Assembly (NCBI GenBank): GCA_034189165.1
Contig: JAXHVN010000040.1
Span: 1 to 64,000 of the forward strand
DNA: 64,000 bases
Direction: 5' to 3'
Source: JAASSS01 sp021767745
GTDB taxonomy: Bacteria; Pseudomonadota; Gammaproteobacteria; UBA5335
Shown here one piece after another: positions 62,916 to 64,000 of this stretch (positions are counted from its first letter, which is position 1; each line of letters starts with the position of its first letter). The notes beneath the pieces are model-generated. The model saw only the letters and a program-made list of their open reading frames with translations, did no database searches and had not been told where the DNA came from. A program made the translations under genes and the position numbers.

Positions 62916-64000
62916 TCAACCCTCGCCGCCCGGCCCACTGCGGATGCGCGCGAGCAGGGCGCTGCTGGAATGGCCGGGCAGAAACGGCATCACCCGCACC
63001 TGCCCCCCCCGCGCCAGCACGGCCTGGTGGCCGGCGATCTGCTCGAGCCGATAGTCACCGCCCTTGACCAGCACATCCGGGCCGATCGCCTCGATCAGGG
63101 CCGCGGGCGTATCCCCGGCAAACGGCACCACCCAGTCCACGCTGCGCAGGGCGGCGAGCAGCTGCAGCCGGCTCGCGAGCGGGTTGACCGGCCGGTCCGG
63201 GCCCTTGAGGCATCGCACCGAGGCATCGTCGTTCACCGCCACCAGCAGGCGGTCCCCCAGCGCGCGGGCCTCGGCGAGATAGGCCACGTGGCCCGGGTGC
63301 AGCAGATCGAAGCAGCCGTTGGTCATCACGATGCGCTCGCCGCGCCGGCGCGCGGCCGCCACTTCCGCCTGTAGCACCGGCCAGTCCAGCACACCCTGCC
63401 GGACGGCCGGCTCGACCGGGGCGAGCGCCGCCTGCAGCTCGGCGGGGGTGACGGCGACGGCGCCGGAATGACCCACCGCCACGCCGGCCGCGGCGTTGGC
63501 GAGCCAGGCCGCCGCCGGCCAGTCCAGACCGGCGGCGAGCGCGCCGGCGAGCCAGGCGATCACGGTATCGCCGGCGCCGGTGACGTCGAAGACCTCCCGC
63601 GCCCGCGCCGGCAGGTGCCGGACGCTGTCGCTGCCCAGCAGCGTCATGCCGGCCTCGCTGCGGGTGACCAGCAGCCGCTCGAGGCCCAGCTGCCGGCACA
63701 GCGCCTGACCCTGCGCCTCCAGCGCCGGCAGATCCCCGCAGGGCCCGACGATGCGCTCGAATTCGGCGCGATTGGGAGTGATGGCGCTGGCGCCGGCGTA
63801 ACGACCGTAGTCGGCACCCTTGGGATCGACCAGCACGCGCAACCCGCGCGCCCGCGCGGCGGCGATCAGCGGCGCCGGCGCGGCCAGCAGGCCCTTGCCG
63901 TAGTCGGAGAGCACGACGATGTCGGTCTCGGCCAACGCCGCCTCGAACGCGGTGGCAAGGTCGGGCACCGCCACCGGAGCGACCGTCTCGGCGTCCAGAC
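62916..64000 (-). CDS. hldE: Bifunctional heptose-7-phosphate kinase/heptose-1-phosphate adenylyltransferase (N-terminus outside window)
   Basis: The frame is open to the right edge; about 360 C-terminal residues are visible. HldE makes ADP-heptose for the lipopolysaccharide core. The kinase part shows VVLSDYGKGLL, VDPKGADYGRY, TPNRAEF and the catalytic GAGDTVIAWL. The adenylyltransferase part shows MTNGCFDLLHPGHVAYLAEA (HxGH), LLVAVNDDASVRCLKG and the C-terminal PGHSSSALL. It ends 18 bases from the convergent rhodanese gene. Its presence indicates a heptose-containing LPS core. Confidence 0.96.
   Translation of the reverse strand, partial: LDAETVAPVAVPDLATAFEAALAETDIVVLSDYGKGLLAAPAPLIAAARARGLRVLVDPKGADYGRYAGASAITPNRAEFERIVGPCGDLPALEAQGQALCRQLGLERLLVTRSEAGMTLLGSDSVRHLPARAREVFDVTGAGDTVIAWLAGALAAGLDWPAAAWLANAAAGVAVGHSGAVAVTPAELQAALAPVEPAVRQGVLDWPVLQAEVAAARRRGERIVMTNGCFDLLHPGHVAYLAEARALGDRLLVAVNDDASVRCLKGPDRPVNPLASRLQLLAALRSVDWVVPFAGDTPAALIEAIGPDVLVKGGDYRLEQIAGHQAVLARGGQVRVMPFLPGHSSSALLARIRSGPGGEG

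Overview
This window is chromosomal DNA from a high-GC proteobacterium, most likely a gammaproteobacterium. The evidence is the complete recC-recB-recD operon, EttA, PrmB, an HtpG, a type-2 ferredoxin-NADP reductase next to an FTR1/cytochrome c iron permease, and bifunctional HldE. No rRNA, CRISPR array, phage or insertion sequence was seen. Coding density is high, and many neighbouring genes overlap by 1 to 10 bases, so most operons are translationally coupled.

Layout. (1) 1-6.3 kb is an exopolysaccharide/O-antigen block: an epimerase remnant at the left edge, gmd and fcl (GDP-fucose), a WcaJ-type initiating phosphoglycosyltransferase, a galE that has lost its NAD-binding start, and rfbB. 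(2) 6.4-9.1 kb is a run of five small exported proteins on the minus strand, four with EF-hands and three with the same 'EYGxGxG' motif, followed by a CAP-domain protein. (3) 9.1-17.5 kb holds an acyl-CoA ligase, htpG, a PAS-GGDEF-EAL protein, an OmpA-domain protein and tRNA-Val. (4) 17.6-21.8 kb holds gltX, an nfeD-slipin pair, tRNA-Ala and tRNA-Glu. (5) 21.9-25.1 kb is an iron block: the FTR1/cytochrome c permease and a divergent FNR gene around a Fur-like box. (6) 25.1-33.8 kb is recCBD. (7) 34.0-37.7 kb is a marR-emrA-emrB-usp efflux operon with a palindrome at the regulator's start codon. (8) 37.8-44.2 kb holds ettA, a DUF815 ATPase, two secreted glycosidases, a zinc peptidase and a cyclodeaminase-like protein. 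(9) 44.2-47.1 kb is an ergothioneine cluster, egtD divergent from egtC-egtB. (10) 47.5-52.9 kb holds a second acyl-CoA ligase, a sulfotransferase, an exported hydrolase-like protein and an MFS permease. (11) 52.9-64 kb holds aroC, prmB, psd, a small secreted protein, rfbACD (dTDP-rhamnose), an SH3 membrane protein, thiC, a Pcm-like methyltransferase, a rhodanese and the 3' part of hldE.

The surface-sugar genes (gmd, fcl, wcaJ, rfbB, rfbACD, hldE) are split between the two ends, so dTDP-rhamnose synthesis relies on genes about 50 kb apart. The points most worth a second look are the EF-hand cluster, the repeated TGACGC palindrome, the truncated galE, the tRNA promoter that begins in the slipin stop codon, and the two operator-like sites (Fur-like and MarR-like). 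Start codons were chosen from family alignment recalled from memory and visible Shine-Dalgarno sequences. No database search was run.
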